DNA from: Paenibacillus lycopersici
Lineage (GTDB): Bacteria; Bacillota; Bacilli; Paenibacillales; Paenibacillaceae
NCBI RefSeq assembly: GCF_010119935.1
Contig: NZ_CP048209.1
Coordinates: forward strand, 4,467,001 to 4,531,000
DNA: 64,000 nt
Direction of reading: 5' to 3'
How positions within the stretch are numbered: the first letter of the stretch is position 1; every line of letters starts with the position of its first letter. Positions 1 through 7,760 of the stretch are shown here, one piece after another. The notes beneath the pieces were generated by a model. It saw only the letters and a list, made by a program, of their open reading frames with translations. It did no database searches and was not told the origin of the DNA. Made by a program: the position numbers and the translations under genes.

Positions 1-253
1 GGCCTTCCTGTTCCTTGTACAGCGGCCCGTCCGGGTCGAGCAGTCCTTCCACAAGCGAGAAGCGGTTCTTATTGACCGCTTCGACCATGGATTCTTCGTA
101 AGCTTTCATGACATCGGAAGCGCCCGATGAATCGCGATAGTCGATTCGTTCGCCCGTGACGGGGTCCTGGTTCGGAGGGTCGTTCTGAATCGAACAGGCG
201 CCGGTCAGCACAACGAGACCGAGCAGCATGCCAAGCATCGCCGTCCTGTACAT
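1..253 (-). CDS. Lipoprotein with TcaA-type C-terminal NTF2-like domain (cut by the window edge)
   Basis: Only the first 84 codons are inside the window. They begin with a short hydrophobic signal sequence ending in the lipobox LTGAC, so the product should be lipid-modified and anchored outside the membrane. After a polar linker the segment around AYEESMVEAVNKNRF is followed by LLDPDGPLY, which resembles the start of the NTF2-like domain seen at the C-terminus of TcaA/YvbJ proteins. I chose the ATG at 253 because GGGAG lies 9 nt upstream; the ATG five codons later (AGGA upstream) is also possible. The substrate or role is unknown. Confidence 0.7.
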   Translation of the reverse strand, partial: MYRTAMLGMLLGLVVLTGACSIQNDPPNQDPVTGERIDYRDSSGASDVMKAYEESMVEAVNKNRFSLVEGLLDPDGPLYKEQEG

Positions 254-701
254 CCTTTCAATCTCCCGTCCATATGAATTGCATCCTCTACTTATCGTCG
301 CATGATCCGCTCGCGGATCCATGCGCAGCCATCGTTCGGATGGATCATCGGAAGTCCGATGAACCCGGCAGGCCGTTCTTCGGCCTCTCAAGCGCCGTAA
401 CGCTTGGCACCGGCGGGTTCCCGCATCGCGGTCGTTCCGCCGCGACGACCGCGGCCGACAGCTTCTCTATCCCGGGAAATGCGGGCGAAGAACGGATTTC
501 CAACCGGAATCTCCCGTTCGTCCGCAATCGAGGCGTTCGAACATCGTATAGTCAAGTAAGGCTTATGTGCCCGTATTTGCGCTCTATGTCTTGCAAGAGG
601 ATGCATGTTCTATTCTAACATGAAACCCGCAAGGACATAAATGCCTATGGCAGGTTAATTATCCCCCGTGCGTTTCCGTACGCTCCGATAGCCGCCGGCG
701 G
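254..701. other. Intergenic stretch, no convincing gene
   Basis: This 448-base gap separates the divergently placed lipoprotein start from the 3' end of the acetyltransferase gene. Reading frames here (up to 114 codons) have no ribosome binding site and a low-complexity Arg/Ser/Pro composition. It presumably carries the lipoprotein promoter, but I could not pick a convincing -35/-10 pair. Confidence 0.5.
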
Positions 702-1286
702 TTAGCGTTCCGTCCAGCAAGGGTGCAGCAGCACCATATGGACATGGTCCTCCCATTGCCCGGCAATGCGCAAATAATCCCGCGCCAGCCCTTCGCGCCG
801 GAACCCAAGCCGCTCGCACACCTTCAACGACGGCGCGTTGCGCGGCATGATGTTGGCTTCGATCCGGTGCAGGTTCAAGCGGTCGAAGGCGAAGGCGATG
901 AGATGCGATAACGCCTCCGTCATATAGCCTTGGCTGCGGTGCTTCTCGTCCATCCGATACCCGAGATGACAGGATTGGAACGCGCCGCGCACGATATTGC
1001 TGACCGATGCGGTGCCGATCAGCTCCCCGTCCGGGTCCCCGGCAAGCGACAGCCAGAAGCTGACGCGCTGACCCCCCTGCAGGCTCTGCAAGTCCTGACG
1101 GATGAGCTGCCGCTGCGTATCGAGCGTGTAGAACGCTTCGTTCCGGGCCGGCTCCCATTCGGCCAGCGCCTCCCGGTTGCGCGCGAAGAACGCCAACACG
1201 CGTTCGGCGTCCGTTTCGTCAACGACTTGCAGCACAAGCCGTTTCGTGTGCAATTTCAAGCCCTGCAAGTCCTGGGCAGCATGCAT
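702..1286 (-). CDS. GNAT family N-acetyltransferase, RimJ/RimL/YdaF type
   Basis: This 194-residue protein should transfer the acetyl group from acetyl-CoA to an amino group on a protein or small molecule. It opens with the LHTKRLVL element typical of RimJ/RimL-like enzymes. It carries the CoA pyrophosphate-binding stretch HRSQGYMTEAL (about 116-126), the NxxS motif at N150-S153 and the GFRREG element near 161-166. The start has GGAGG 8 nt upstream. The gene is monocistronic between spacers. The substrate cannot be told from sequence; a ribosomal-protein N-terminus or an antibiotic are both possible. Confidence 0.88.
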   Translation of the reverse strand: MHAAQDLQGLKLHTKRLVLQVVDETDAERVLAFFARNREALAEWEPARNEAFYTLDTQRQLIRQDLQSLQGGQRVSFWLSLAGDPDGELIGTASVSNIVRGAFQSCHLGYRMDEKHRSQGYMTEALSHLIAFAFDRLNLHRIEANIMPRNAPSLKVCERLGFRREGLARDYLRIAGQWEDHVHMVLLHPCWTER

Positions 1287-1500
1287 GGCGTTAACCTCCG
1301 TTCAATTGCGATTCGATGGCGCGCAGCTGCGCGCGTTAAGCTCCGGGCTTCGATCGGACGGGCTCCGCCTCCGTTGATAGGCGTACATTCCGTTCCGTTT
1401 GCCTCGCGGATAACCATCTCATTCTTCGGCCATCCATCCCGCGCGATTTGCCCAATTGTTGGCGAGGCGGGCATCTGTCCAATCCGCGAACGGCGTATTT

Positions 1501-1508
1501 CATACAAT
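1501..1508 (+). promoter_or_regulatory. Possible mother-cell (sigma-E/K) -10 element
   Basis: CATACAAT matches the -10 consensus shared by sigma-E and sigma-K promoters and lies about 77 nt before the start of the YjcZ-like sporulation miniprotein. I could not identify a matching -35 element, so this is tentative. Confidence 0.25.
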
Positions 1509-1585
1509 ACTGTATACCGAGTGCCGAGAACAACATGACAATCTTGAAGCCGGTGCCGGAAAAACCTTTTAAGGGAGGCAATTGC

Positions 1586-1678
1586 ATGTCCGGTGTACAC
1601 GGAGGATTTACTTCTGCTGGCGTGATTCTGGTTCTGTTCATTCTGCTGGTCATCGTAACCCGCGGGGTTTTCTTCTAA
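1586..1678 (+). CDS. YjcZ-family sporulation miniprotein
   Basis: This 30-residue protein begins MSGVHGGFTSAG and then forms one hydrophobic segment (about 11-30) ending almost at the C-terminus. This is the layout of YjcZ/YjoB-like sporulation miniproteins abundant in Paenibacillus and Bacillus, which are small membrane proteins made in the mother cell. A strong AAGGGAGG lies 7 nt before the ATG, and a rho-independent terminator follows 24 nt after the stop, so it is a self-contained transcription unit. The molecular function of the family is unknown. Confidence 0.85.
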   Translation: MSGVHGGFTSAGVILVLFILLVIVTRGVFF

Positions 1679-1702
1679 GGAATACTAACTGGCGATAATG
1701 AG

Positions 1703-1736
1703 AAAACCGTCGAAGGCTCCCCTTCGACGGTTTTTT
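1703..1736 (+). terminator. Rho-independent terminator (probably bidirectional)
   Basis: A 12-bp stem (AACCGTCGAAGG with its complement) and a CTC loop are followed by TTTTTT. It ends the YjcZ-like transcript. The opposite strand also has a short T-rich tail, so it can serve the HAD gene arriving from the other side. Confidence 0.9.
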
Positions 1737-1746
1737 CATTTGCGCG

Positions 1747-2544
1747 TTACCACGCATGCTCGCGCAGCGCGTGCGCAACCCCGTCCTCTTCGTTGGAACG
1801 GGTCACTGCGTTCGCCGCGTCCTTCACGGCGTCCGGAGAATTCGCGACCGCAACGCCGAGTCCGGCGAACGTCAGCATGCCGACGTCGTTGAAGTAATTG
1901 CCGATCGCCATGACGCGGCTATGGTCGACGCCTCGAAGCTGCGCGAGCTGACGCAGCGCCGTGCCCTTGCTCGCTTCCTTGTGCTGCACGTCGATAAAAT
2001 AATCGCCGCTCCGGATATGCTGCAAGCCGTGCGACCAGCCGTTCCACTCCGCTTCGACGCGGTCAAGCTCCGCCATATCGCCGAACAGCGTAAACTTCAC
2101 GAGCCCCTCCGGCAGCGGCGCGTCCGCTTGCCGCATGACCGGATTCGCGCCGTATCGCTCGTACATCCGCCGCGCCTCCGGCGTTATGCCTTCGATCAGC
2201 ATCTCGAATGCCGTGTTAATATCGAAATGCAGCTTCGCCTGCAGGCAATACGCCCGGAAACGGGCCATTTCCGCCGCAGCGATGCTGTATTGATGAAGCA
2301 CGCTGCGGCTGGCCGAGTCGACCGTAGCCGCCCCGTTATGCGTAATCATCGTGCCCGCAAGTCCAAGCTCGTCCAAGACCGGAATCGCGTTCGCCGGCCC
2401 CCTGCCCGTACAGAGCACGATTTCCGCGCCGCGCTCATGCGCTTCGCGCACCGCCTCTCTGACGCCGGCGGTCAATACATGTCCGTCCGTAAGCAGCGTG
2501 CCGTCGATATCGAGCGCAATTAAATCGTAGTTGATGTTGGCCAT
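1747..2544 (-). CDS. Cof-type HAD-IIB phosphatase
   Basis: This 265-residue protein is a cytoplasmic HAD-superfamily hydrolase that probably dephosphorylates sugar phosphates or flavin/pyridoxal phosphates. The nucleophile motif LDIDGTLL has D12 and D14. Motif II is the LCTGR segment near 44-48. The C-terminal motif reads GNYFND near 215-220, where most Cof proteins have GDxxND, so the first acidic residue is Asn. Length and the C2-type cap between motifs II and III fit HAD-IIB. It starts 92 nt after the stop of the pseudouridine synthase gene with no terminator between them, so the two are probably cotranscribed through a microsatellite. Confidence 0.9.
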   Translation of the reverse strand: MANINYDLIALDIDGTLLTDGHVLTAGVREAVREAHERGAEIVLCTGRGPANAIPVLDELGLAGTMITHNGAATVDSASRSVLHQYSIAAAEMARFRAYCLQAKLHFDINTAFEMLIEGITPEARRMYERYGANPVMRQADAPLPEGLVKFTLFGDMAELDRVEAEWNGWSHGLQHIRSGDYFIDVQHKEASKGTALRQLAQLRGVDHSRVMAIGNYFNDVGMLTFAGLGVAVANSPDAVKDAANAVTRSNEEDGVAHALREHAW

Positions 2545-2560
2545 ATGGTTCCTCTCCCTG

Positions 2561-2630
<70 letters not shown>

Positions 2631-2635
2631 GATCG

Positions 2636-3379
2636 TTATTTACGAACGTTCAACAGCGCTTCCAGTTCTTCTTCCGTGAGCGGGCGGTATTCGCCAAGCC
2701 CCAACGTCTCGTCGAGCACAAGCGGTCCCATGGAGACCCGCTTCAAGAAGACGACCTTCTTGCCGACGGCTTCGAACATGCGCTTCACTTGATGGAACTT
2801 TCCTTCGTGAATCGTCAGCGAAATCCGGCTGTAGATCCCATCCTCGCGCGTTTCTTTCTCGCCGATAACAAGCTTCGCCGGCTGCGTCTCGTAGCCGTCG
2901 TCCAGCGTCACGCCCGCCGCGAACGCTTCCTGGTCGCGCGCGTCCACATCGCCGTGCACCAAAGCCTCGTACGTCTTCGGCACATGCTTCTTCGGCGACA
3001 GCAGGTCATGCGAGAGCTTCCCGTCATTCGTCAGCAGCAGCAGTCCTTCCGTATCCTTGTCGAGCCGTCCTACGGGGAACGGCTGCAGCACGCGATCCTC
3101 CGGCTCCAGCAGATCGACGACCGTCCGGTCGCGCGTGTCCTCCGTCGCCGAAACGACGCCCTGAGGCTTATTGAGCATCACGTAGATGGTATCTTTATAG
3201 ATAACCGCTTCTTCGTCGAACCTGACTTGCTCCGCTTCCGGATCGAGCTGCAGGCCGAAATCCTTGACGACGGCTCCGTCTACCGTGACCCGCCCTTGCT
3301 TGACCGCGCGCCGGATTTCGCTTCGCGTCCCGAATCCCATATTTGACAGCAGCTTATCCAGCCGCATTCGTTTCGCCAT
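2636..3379 (-). CDS. RsuA/RluB-family rRNA pseudouridine synthase
   Basis: This 247-residue enzyme should isomerise a uridine in rRNA to pseudouridine. An S4 RNA-binding domain occupies about residues 5-50 (RLDKLLSNMGFGTRSE). The catalytic domain carries GRLDKDTEGLLLLTNDG with the catalytic Asp at 107, and the KFHQVKRMF signature of the family lies near 205. The compact size matches the short YtzG-like RsuA subgroup of Bacillus rather than the longer RluB. GGAGG precedes the ATG. Which uridine it modifies cannot be read from sequence. Confidence 0.92.
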   Translation of the reverse strand: MAKRMRLDKLLSNMGFGTRSEIRRAVKQGRVTVDGAVVKDFGLQLDPEAEQVRFDEEAVIYKDTIYVMLNKPQGVVSATEDTRDRTVVDLLEPEDRVLQPFPVGRLDKDTEGLLLLTNDGKLSHDLLSPKKHVPKTYEALVHGDVDARDQEAFAAGVTLDDGYETQPAKLVIGEKETREDGIYSRISLTIHEGKFHQVKRMFEAVGKKVVFLKRVSMGPLVLDETLGLGEYRPLTEEELEALLNVRK

Positions 3380-3499
3380 CTTTTATTCATCCTCCAAACG
3401 TCCGATGCTTCACTTATTGTATATGAAAGCCGCTCCATTGACCAACCGGCTAACGGGAGCTTGCGAATTCGAAAAGGGAGTCCGCCCGGACTCCCTGAA

Positions 3500-3946
3500 T
3501 CATGCATCGGGATGAAGGCGCTGCTCCAATGGCATCTGCGCAAGCGCTTCCGATTCCATCATCAGCCGCTCATCCGTAATAACGAGCCGGAACGGCGCGA
3601 AGGCCGGCGCTAACAGCCTGTCCTCCTCGCCGACGAGCAGTGCCAAGCTCCCGGCCACGTCGGCGCGGAGCCGCCGCAGATCAATGCCCATCTGCTCATC
3701 GGGATATTGAACGAGCTTCGAGTCCGCCTGCTTAAACAATTTGACCGCGCCGGAGAAATTCTCATTGCGCCAATGATGCAGGCCGACCGCCGCTTGCAGC
3801 AGTCCTTGATAGAGGAGATTGCGGCCTTCTTCCAGCCACAATTCCTCCATGACCTCGTGACATTCGAAATAATCCCGGTCCGTATTGAACAGGACGATGA
3901 AATGGACGAACCGCTCGTCGTAAAGCTTGTCAGCCCCGCCGCCCAC
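3500..3946 (-). CDS. DUF309 domain protein
   Basis: This 148-residue helical protein carries the DUF309 signature FECHEVMEELW (about 27-37) followed by LLQAAVGLHHWRNEN. The conserved acidic and His residues look like a small metal or nucleotide-binding site, but the family has no established role. It starts with GTG directly after the TAA of the relQ gene, with no gap, so it is translationally coupled to the alarmone synthetase. A GGGCGG-like ribosome binding site lies inside the relQ end. Confidence 0.85.
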   Translation of the reverse strand: MGGGADKLYDERFVHFIVLFNTDRDYFECHEVMEELWLEEGRNLLYQGLLQAAVGLHHWRNENFSGAVKLFKQADSKLVQYPDEQMGIDLRRLRADVAGSLALLVGEEDRLLAPAFAPFRLVITDERLMMESEALAQMPLEQRLHPDA

Positions 3947-4750
3947 TTACGTCGTGCCGCCCTTCTTCGACCGGTTGATCGCGGTGCGAATCTCGTCGGA
4001 CAGCATGCGAATGCCGAACGTATCCTCCTGCTCCCAAAGCTCGTTGAACCGCAGCTGGAACTGCACGGCCTCCCGCACCCGATTGAAGAAGTATAGATCC
4101 TGAATGTCGCTGAGCACGCTGGAGAATATGTTCGATTTCTCTTCGAAATCCCGCTGCGCATCCAATATTTCGTTGCGGATGCTCGACATCTCCATATCGA
4201 GCTGCGACGCCGCCTCGGCCGCTTTCTTCAGCCGGCCCCGAACGTCCTCCGGCAAGCTTTCCTTATACTTATAGTTCAGCGAATGCTCGATCGTCGCCCA
4301 GAAATTCATCGCGAGCGTGCGGATTTGAATTTCCGCCAGCACGTTCTTTAAGCCGATCGCCGTCTGAACGGGATATTCGATGATCATATGGTAACTGCGA
4401 TAACCGCTGTCTTTGAAATTCGTAATGTAATCCTTCTCGTAGACGAGCTTCAAATCTTTGCGCGAACGGATCAGCCCCGCCACGCGGTGAATATCGTCCA
4501 CGAACTGGCACATGATGCGGATGCCCGCGATATCTTCAATGCCGGTATCGATTTTCTCCATCGGCACCGACAGCCGTTTCGCCTTCTCGAGAATGCTCGA
4601 AATTTTCTTGACCCGCCCCGTGACGAACTCGATCGGCGCGTAGGCTTCTCTATTCTTCAGCTCCGTCCGAAGCGTCTTCAGCTTGACCTTCAATTCTTCG
4701 ACTGCTTGCTCATATGGCTGTAAAAATAATCCCCAGTCTCTTCCGTCCAT
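3947..4750 (-). CDS. relQ: Small alarmone synthetase RelQ (YjbM)
   Basis: This enzyme makes (p)ppGpp or pGpp from ATP and GDP/GTP/GMP without a hydrolase domain. Synthetase landmarks are FVTGRVK (about 42-48), DIAGIRIMC (72-80), the substrate segment GYRSYH (113-118) and EIQIRTLAMNFWATIEH (135-151). I start it at 4750 because GGAGG lies 7 nt upstream and MDGRDW aligns with the Bacillus RelQ N-terminus; an in-frame start 13 codons earlier would overlap pyrD. At 267 residues it is about 55 longer than the Bacillus protein, the extra part being a helical C-terminal tail (VREAVQFQLRFNELWEQED). It follows pyrD by 16 nt. Confidence 0.93.
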   Translation of the reverse strand: MDGRDWGLFLQPYEQAVEELKVKLKTLRTELKNREAYAPIEFVTGRVKKISSILEKAKRLSVPMEKIDTGIEDIAGIRIMCQFVDDIHRVAGLIRSRKDLKLVYEKDYITNFKDSGYRSYHMIIEYPVQTAIGLKNVLAEIQIRTLAMNFWATIEHSLNYKYKESLPEDVRGRLKKAAEAASQLDMEMSSIRNEILDAQRDFEEKSNIFSSVLSDIQDLYFFNRVREAVQFQLRFNELWEQEDTFGIRMLSDEIRTAINRSKKGGTT

Positions 4751-4766
4751 CCGGCCGCCTCCTGTC

Positions 4767-5867
4767 TTAAGACCGATGATCTGCCCCAATCGCTTCCGTA
4801 ATCGATGCGAATCCGTCCTTGCGCAGCAGCGCTTTGAGTCCTTCCGTCAGCTCCCGGAGCAGCTCCGGGCCTTTATAAATCAGCGCAGTGTATATTTCTA
4901 CAAGACTTGCACCCGCGCGAATTTTATCGTATGCATCGGATGCCGTAAAGATGCCGCCGGAACCAATAATGGGCAGCCGTCCGCCCGTAAGGCGGTACAC
5001 GTCGCGCACGACGGCCGTCGAACGGTCGCGTACGGGCTTGCCGCTCAAGCCGCCGGCTTCCTTCGCGTTCGGATGCCGCAGCCCTTCGCGGCCGATCGTC
5101 GTGTTCGTCGCGATAATGCCGTTCACGCCGCTCGCAACGATCGTCTCGACGGTATAAGCCAGCTGTTCGTCGGTCATGTCCGGCGCGATCTTGACGAGCA
5201 CGGGCTTGCGGGCGGCGCCGCTCTTGGCAGCCTGCGCGCCGGTCTCTTCCATGACGGTCGCAAGCAGCAGCTTCAGCTCGTCGCCATGCTGCAGCGCGCG
5301 CAGATCCGGCGTATTCGGCGAACTGATATTGACGACGAAGAAGTCGCCGTATGTATACAATTGCCGCAGGCACGCGCGGTAGTCCTCGTGCGCCAGCTCG
5401 TTCGGGGTCGTCTTGTTCTTGCCGATATTGACGGCGATCGGAATCCGGCGGTTCGTATAATGCGCCAGACGTCCGGCCATCGCCTCCGCCCCGTCGTTAT
5501 TGAAGCCCATCCGGTTGATGAGCGCTTCGTCGCTCGGCAGCCGGAACAGGCGCGGCAGATCGTTGCCGGCTTGTCCTTTCGGCGTCACCGTGCCGACCTC
5601 GGCGAAGCCGAAGCCGATGTTCGCGAACATGTCGACGGCCTTCGCGTTCTTGTCCAATCCGGCGGCAAGGCCGACGGGATGGGCGAAATGCAGGCCGAAC
5701 AGGTTCGACGCGAGCTCCTTCGCTTCCGGCACGCCGTACATGGCGCGCATCATGCCGGGAATGCCCGGGAGGCGGCTTGCCGAATGGAGGCCGTCGATGA
5801 CCATATGATGGGCTTTCTCCGCATCCATCCGGAAGAAATAAGGCTTGGCGATCTTGGTGTACAGCAA
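4767..5867 (-). CDS. pyrD: Dihydroorotate dehydrogenase, quinone-dependent (class 2)
   Basis: This enzyme oxidises dihydroorotate to orotate in pyrimidine synthesis and passes electrons to the membrane quinone pool. The 366-residue length, the N-terminal membrane-contacting helix pair (MLYTKIAKPYFFRMDAEKAHH), PVGLAAGLDKNAK near 65-77 and the catalytic-Ser loop NISSPNTPDLR mark class 2 rather than the class 1B PyrD/PyrK of Bacillus subtilis. The apparent start is TTG with GGAG 10 nt upstream. It lies away from any pyr operon in this window and heads a probable operon with relQ and the DUF309 gene. Confidence 0.95.
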   Translation of the reverse strand: MLYTKIAKPYFFRMDAEKAHHMVIDGLHSASRLPGIPGMMRAMYGVPEAKELASNLFGLHFAHPVGLAAGLDKNAKAVDMFANIGFGFAEVGTVTPKGQAGNDLPRLFRLPSDEALINRMGFNNDGAEAMAGRLAHYTNRRIPIAVNIGKNKTTPNELAHEDYRACLRQLYTYGDFFVVNISSPNTPDLRALQHGDELKLLLATVMEETGAQAAKSGAARKPVLVKIAPDMTDEQLAYTVETIVASGVNGIIATNTTIGREGLRHPNAKEAGGLSGKPVRDRSTAVVRDVYRLTGGRLPIIGSGGIFTASDAYDKIRAGASLVEIYTALIYKGPELLRELTEGLKALLRKDGFASITEAIGADHRS

Positions 5868-5935
5868 GGTTAAGTCACTCCGTTCTTCGTGTTAGCTCTA
5901 TCGAACAGTTTAACGTGTCGGGCACGAAAAAGAAA

Positions 5936-5971
5936 GAGTCGCCGCCGCCTTCATTCCCTGCGGCGCGACTC
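5936..5971 (-). terminator. Minus-strand terminator between a 46-codon gene and pyrD
   Basis: GAGTCG with a GC-rich arm forms a stem of about 12 bp. On the minus strand it is followed by a T-rich run (TTTCTTTTTC). The nearest minus-strand gene feeding into it is the L,D-transpeptidase ending at 6215, so that transcript would run antisense across the 46-codon plus-strand gene. Confidence 0.6.
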
Positions 5972-6060
5972 GCGATTGCCTTGCGAACAGTTGTTTATAC
6001 GCAAGAAAACGATTACAATAAAACCATATTCTCATTTCCGTGAAAGAAAGGTTGATCCGC

Positions 6061-6201
6061 ATGAGCCAAGCCAAGAAGAAGCCGCCCATCATGAAATCCA
6101 AGTCGAAAGAAGAAGTCAATAAGAAAGCGCTCATCTGGATCGGATCGGTCTTTGTCGTCGTCGTGATCGTCATCGCCGTACTGCTTATTATTGACAAGTA
6201 A
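6061..6201 (+). CDS. Small membrane protein, 46 residues, unknown function
   Basis: A highly basic N-terminus (KKKPP, KSKSKEEVNKK, about 5-22) is followed by one hydrophobic helix (about 24-44) and then the C-terminal IIDK, so this is a single-pass protein with a cytoplasmic basic tail. AAAGG lies about 9 nt before the ATG. It ends 13 nt before the convergent end of the L,D-transpeptidase gene. I do not recognise the family; codon choice matches the host, so it looks like a real native gene. Confidence 0.65.
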   Translation: MSQAKKKPPIMKSKSKEEVNKKALIWIGSVFVVVVIVIAVLLIIDK

Positions 6202-6214
6202 GTTCGGCCGTTAA

Positions 6215-7657
6215 TCAATCTAGCCATTCGTAAACGACAGCGGAGTTCGTCTCGTCCTGGGCCGGCTGCAAGCGGAAACGCGTTGCGATCGGCGCCGGCT
6301 GGCCGGGAAGAACGCCGCTTTTTATATGGACCTTCGTGCCGAGCGGAACCAGGTCGTACAGCTCCTCGAGATCCTTCCGGTTCATCCGGATGCAGCCGTG
6401 CGATTCGTCCTTGCCGATGCTGTCCGGTTCGTCCGTGCCGTGAATCGCGTATAGCGACCCGGACAGCACCATGCCCCGGCTGCCGAATTCGCTGTCGTCC
6501 CGGCCGTTCGGATGGCGCACCTTCTCGCTGATACGGAAGCTGCCTTCCGGCGTCTTGCCGCCGCCCAGTCCCACCATGTAGCCGCGGACGATGACGTCCC
6601 CGCTGACGACGGCTAACTGATGGCTGGCCTTGTCGACGACGATCGACAGCGGTTCCTCCGGCAGCGGCGATTCTATTGCGGAAGCGGCCGCTGCGGATAC
6701 GCCCGAAGTCGCGGGAACGCGCATATCGGGCATGTCCGCAGCACCGCTCCCCTCGGAGGATCCCGCCCCGGCCGGCGGCGCCGCGCCTTGGCCGGCCTTT
6801 GTTTTCATCGCCTGCAGTAATGGCGCGAACAGCTGCCGCATCGTTCCCGAGCTGCCCGACAGCACGTTATCGGGATACGGCCGCACCAGATCGTCCAGCG
6901 CGGCGGGCCATGCCGTCGTCCGCTCGCGGTAATGCGCGATCGCGCTCGACAGGGTCCATTTCTGCTCCTGCCACGCGCGCCAGCCGGCGTAGAGCTTGCG
7001 CGCTTGCGATGCATTGCCCGGCTTGCAATCGCATGCCCGCGCGTCAAGCAGGCCGACATCGGCGCGGCCTTGACCGTCCATCGGCGCTGTCTGAGCCAGC
7101 AGGCGGGTCGTACCCGTCCACTTACGCCACTTGCCGTCCTGTTCCAAGCTGACGGCGAGCCCCCGCCCGGCTCCGCTCCTCCCCCCTTGCAGGAGCGCGC
7201 CAAGCGCGTTGCCTAACATAGCCGCATCGCTCCCGCCCGGTTTCACGAAGACGACTTGAAGCCCGTCTTTCATAACGGCCGGCGCAGCAACCGGCGCTGC
7301 CGCCGACGGTTTGCTCCTGCCGGGGGCTTCGCCTGCCCCGTCCTCGTAGCCGTGCGGCCGGATGAACATCGTCATCAGGGCAAGGAGCAGCGCCGCGGAC
7401 GCCGTACGCAGCGCGAGCAGGCGGCGCCGGCGTGTGCGGTTCCATTCGGCGATCATTTGCTGAGGCTCGTTCGCCAGCGGATGCTGCTTGCGTTCGTACG
7501 CATCATAGATGCTGCCGGATTGCAGGAAGCAATAGTTCGCCTTCGCGTCTTTGCCTTCCCGCACGTACTGCTTGCCCAGCAAATACCAGGCCATTCGATT
7601 ATCGGGATGGTTCTGTACGTAACGTTTGAGATAGTTCATATCCTCGTTCGTTTCCAT
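6215..7657 (-). CDS. Membrane-anchored L,D-transpeptidase (YkuD domain)
   Basis: This 480-residue protein should cross-link or modify peptidoglycan through an active-site cysteine outside the membrane. The first about 70 residues look like a TPR-type helical repeat (YLKRYVQNHPDNRMAWYLLGKQY). One membrane segment (about 84-98) follows, then a long Ala/Gly/Pro-rich linker. The YkuD domain lies near the C-terminus with IHGTDEPDSIGKDESHGCIRMN, which supplies the catalytic His and Cys. The cytoplasmic TPR-like part preceding the membrane span is unusual for this family but known from Paenibacillus. GGGAGG lies 7 nt before the ATG. Confidence 0.93.
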   Translation of the reverse strand: METNEDMNYLKRYVQNHPDNRMAWYLLGKQYVREGKDAKANYCFLQSGSIYDAYERKQHPLANEPQQMIAEWNRTRRRRLLALRTASAALLLALMTMFIRPHGYEDGAGEAPGRSKPSAAAPVAAPAVMKDGLQVVFVKPGGSDAAMLGNALGALLQGGRSGAGRGLAVSLEQDGKWRKWTGTTRLLAQTAPMDGQGRADVGLLDARACDCKPGNASQARKLYAGWRAWQEQKWTLSSAIAHYRERTTAWPAALDDLVRPYPDNVLSGSSGTMRQLFAPLLQAMKTKAGQGAAPPAGAGSSEGSGAADMPDMRVPATSGVSAAAASAIESPLPEEPLSIVVDKASHQLAVVSGDVIVRGYMVGLGGGKTPEGSFRISEKVRHPNGRDDSEFGSRGMVLSGSLYAIHGTDEPDSIGKDESHGCIRMNRKDLEELYDLVPLGTKVHIKSGVLPGQPAPIATRFRLQPAQDETNSAVVYEWLD

Positions 7658-7704
7658 GTCGCAGCCTCCCTTGTTCCGAACCCGGTAGCTATTTTATCGG
7701 CAGA

Positions 7705-7740
7705 AGAGCCGCCCGGATAACATCCGGACGGCTCTTTTTA
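7705..7740. terminator. Hairpin between NHL protein and L,D-transpeptidase genes
   Basis: AGAGCCGCCCGGAT pairs with a nearly perfect complement. The clear T-run (TTTTTA) is on the plus strand, although both flanking genes are on the minus strand, where the tail is only TTCTG. It may act as a weak minus-strand terminator for the CHASE2/FecR/NHL transcript. Confidence 0.45.
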
Positions 7741-7760
7741 TAATTATTTTATGGCCGCGA

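Noticed and set aside
274..618. 114-codon plus-strand frame before the acetyltransferase
   Set aside because: No ribosome binding site, no domain, and irregular composition.
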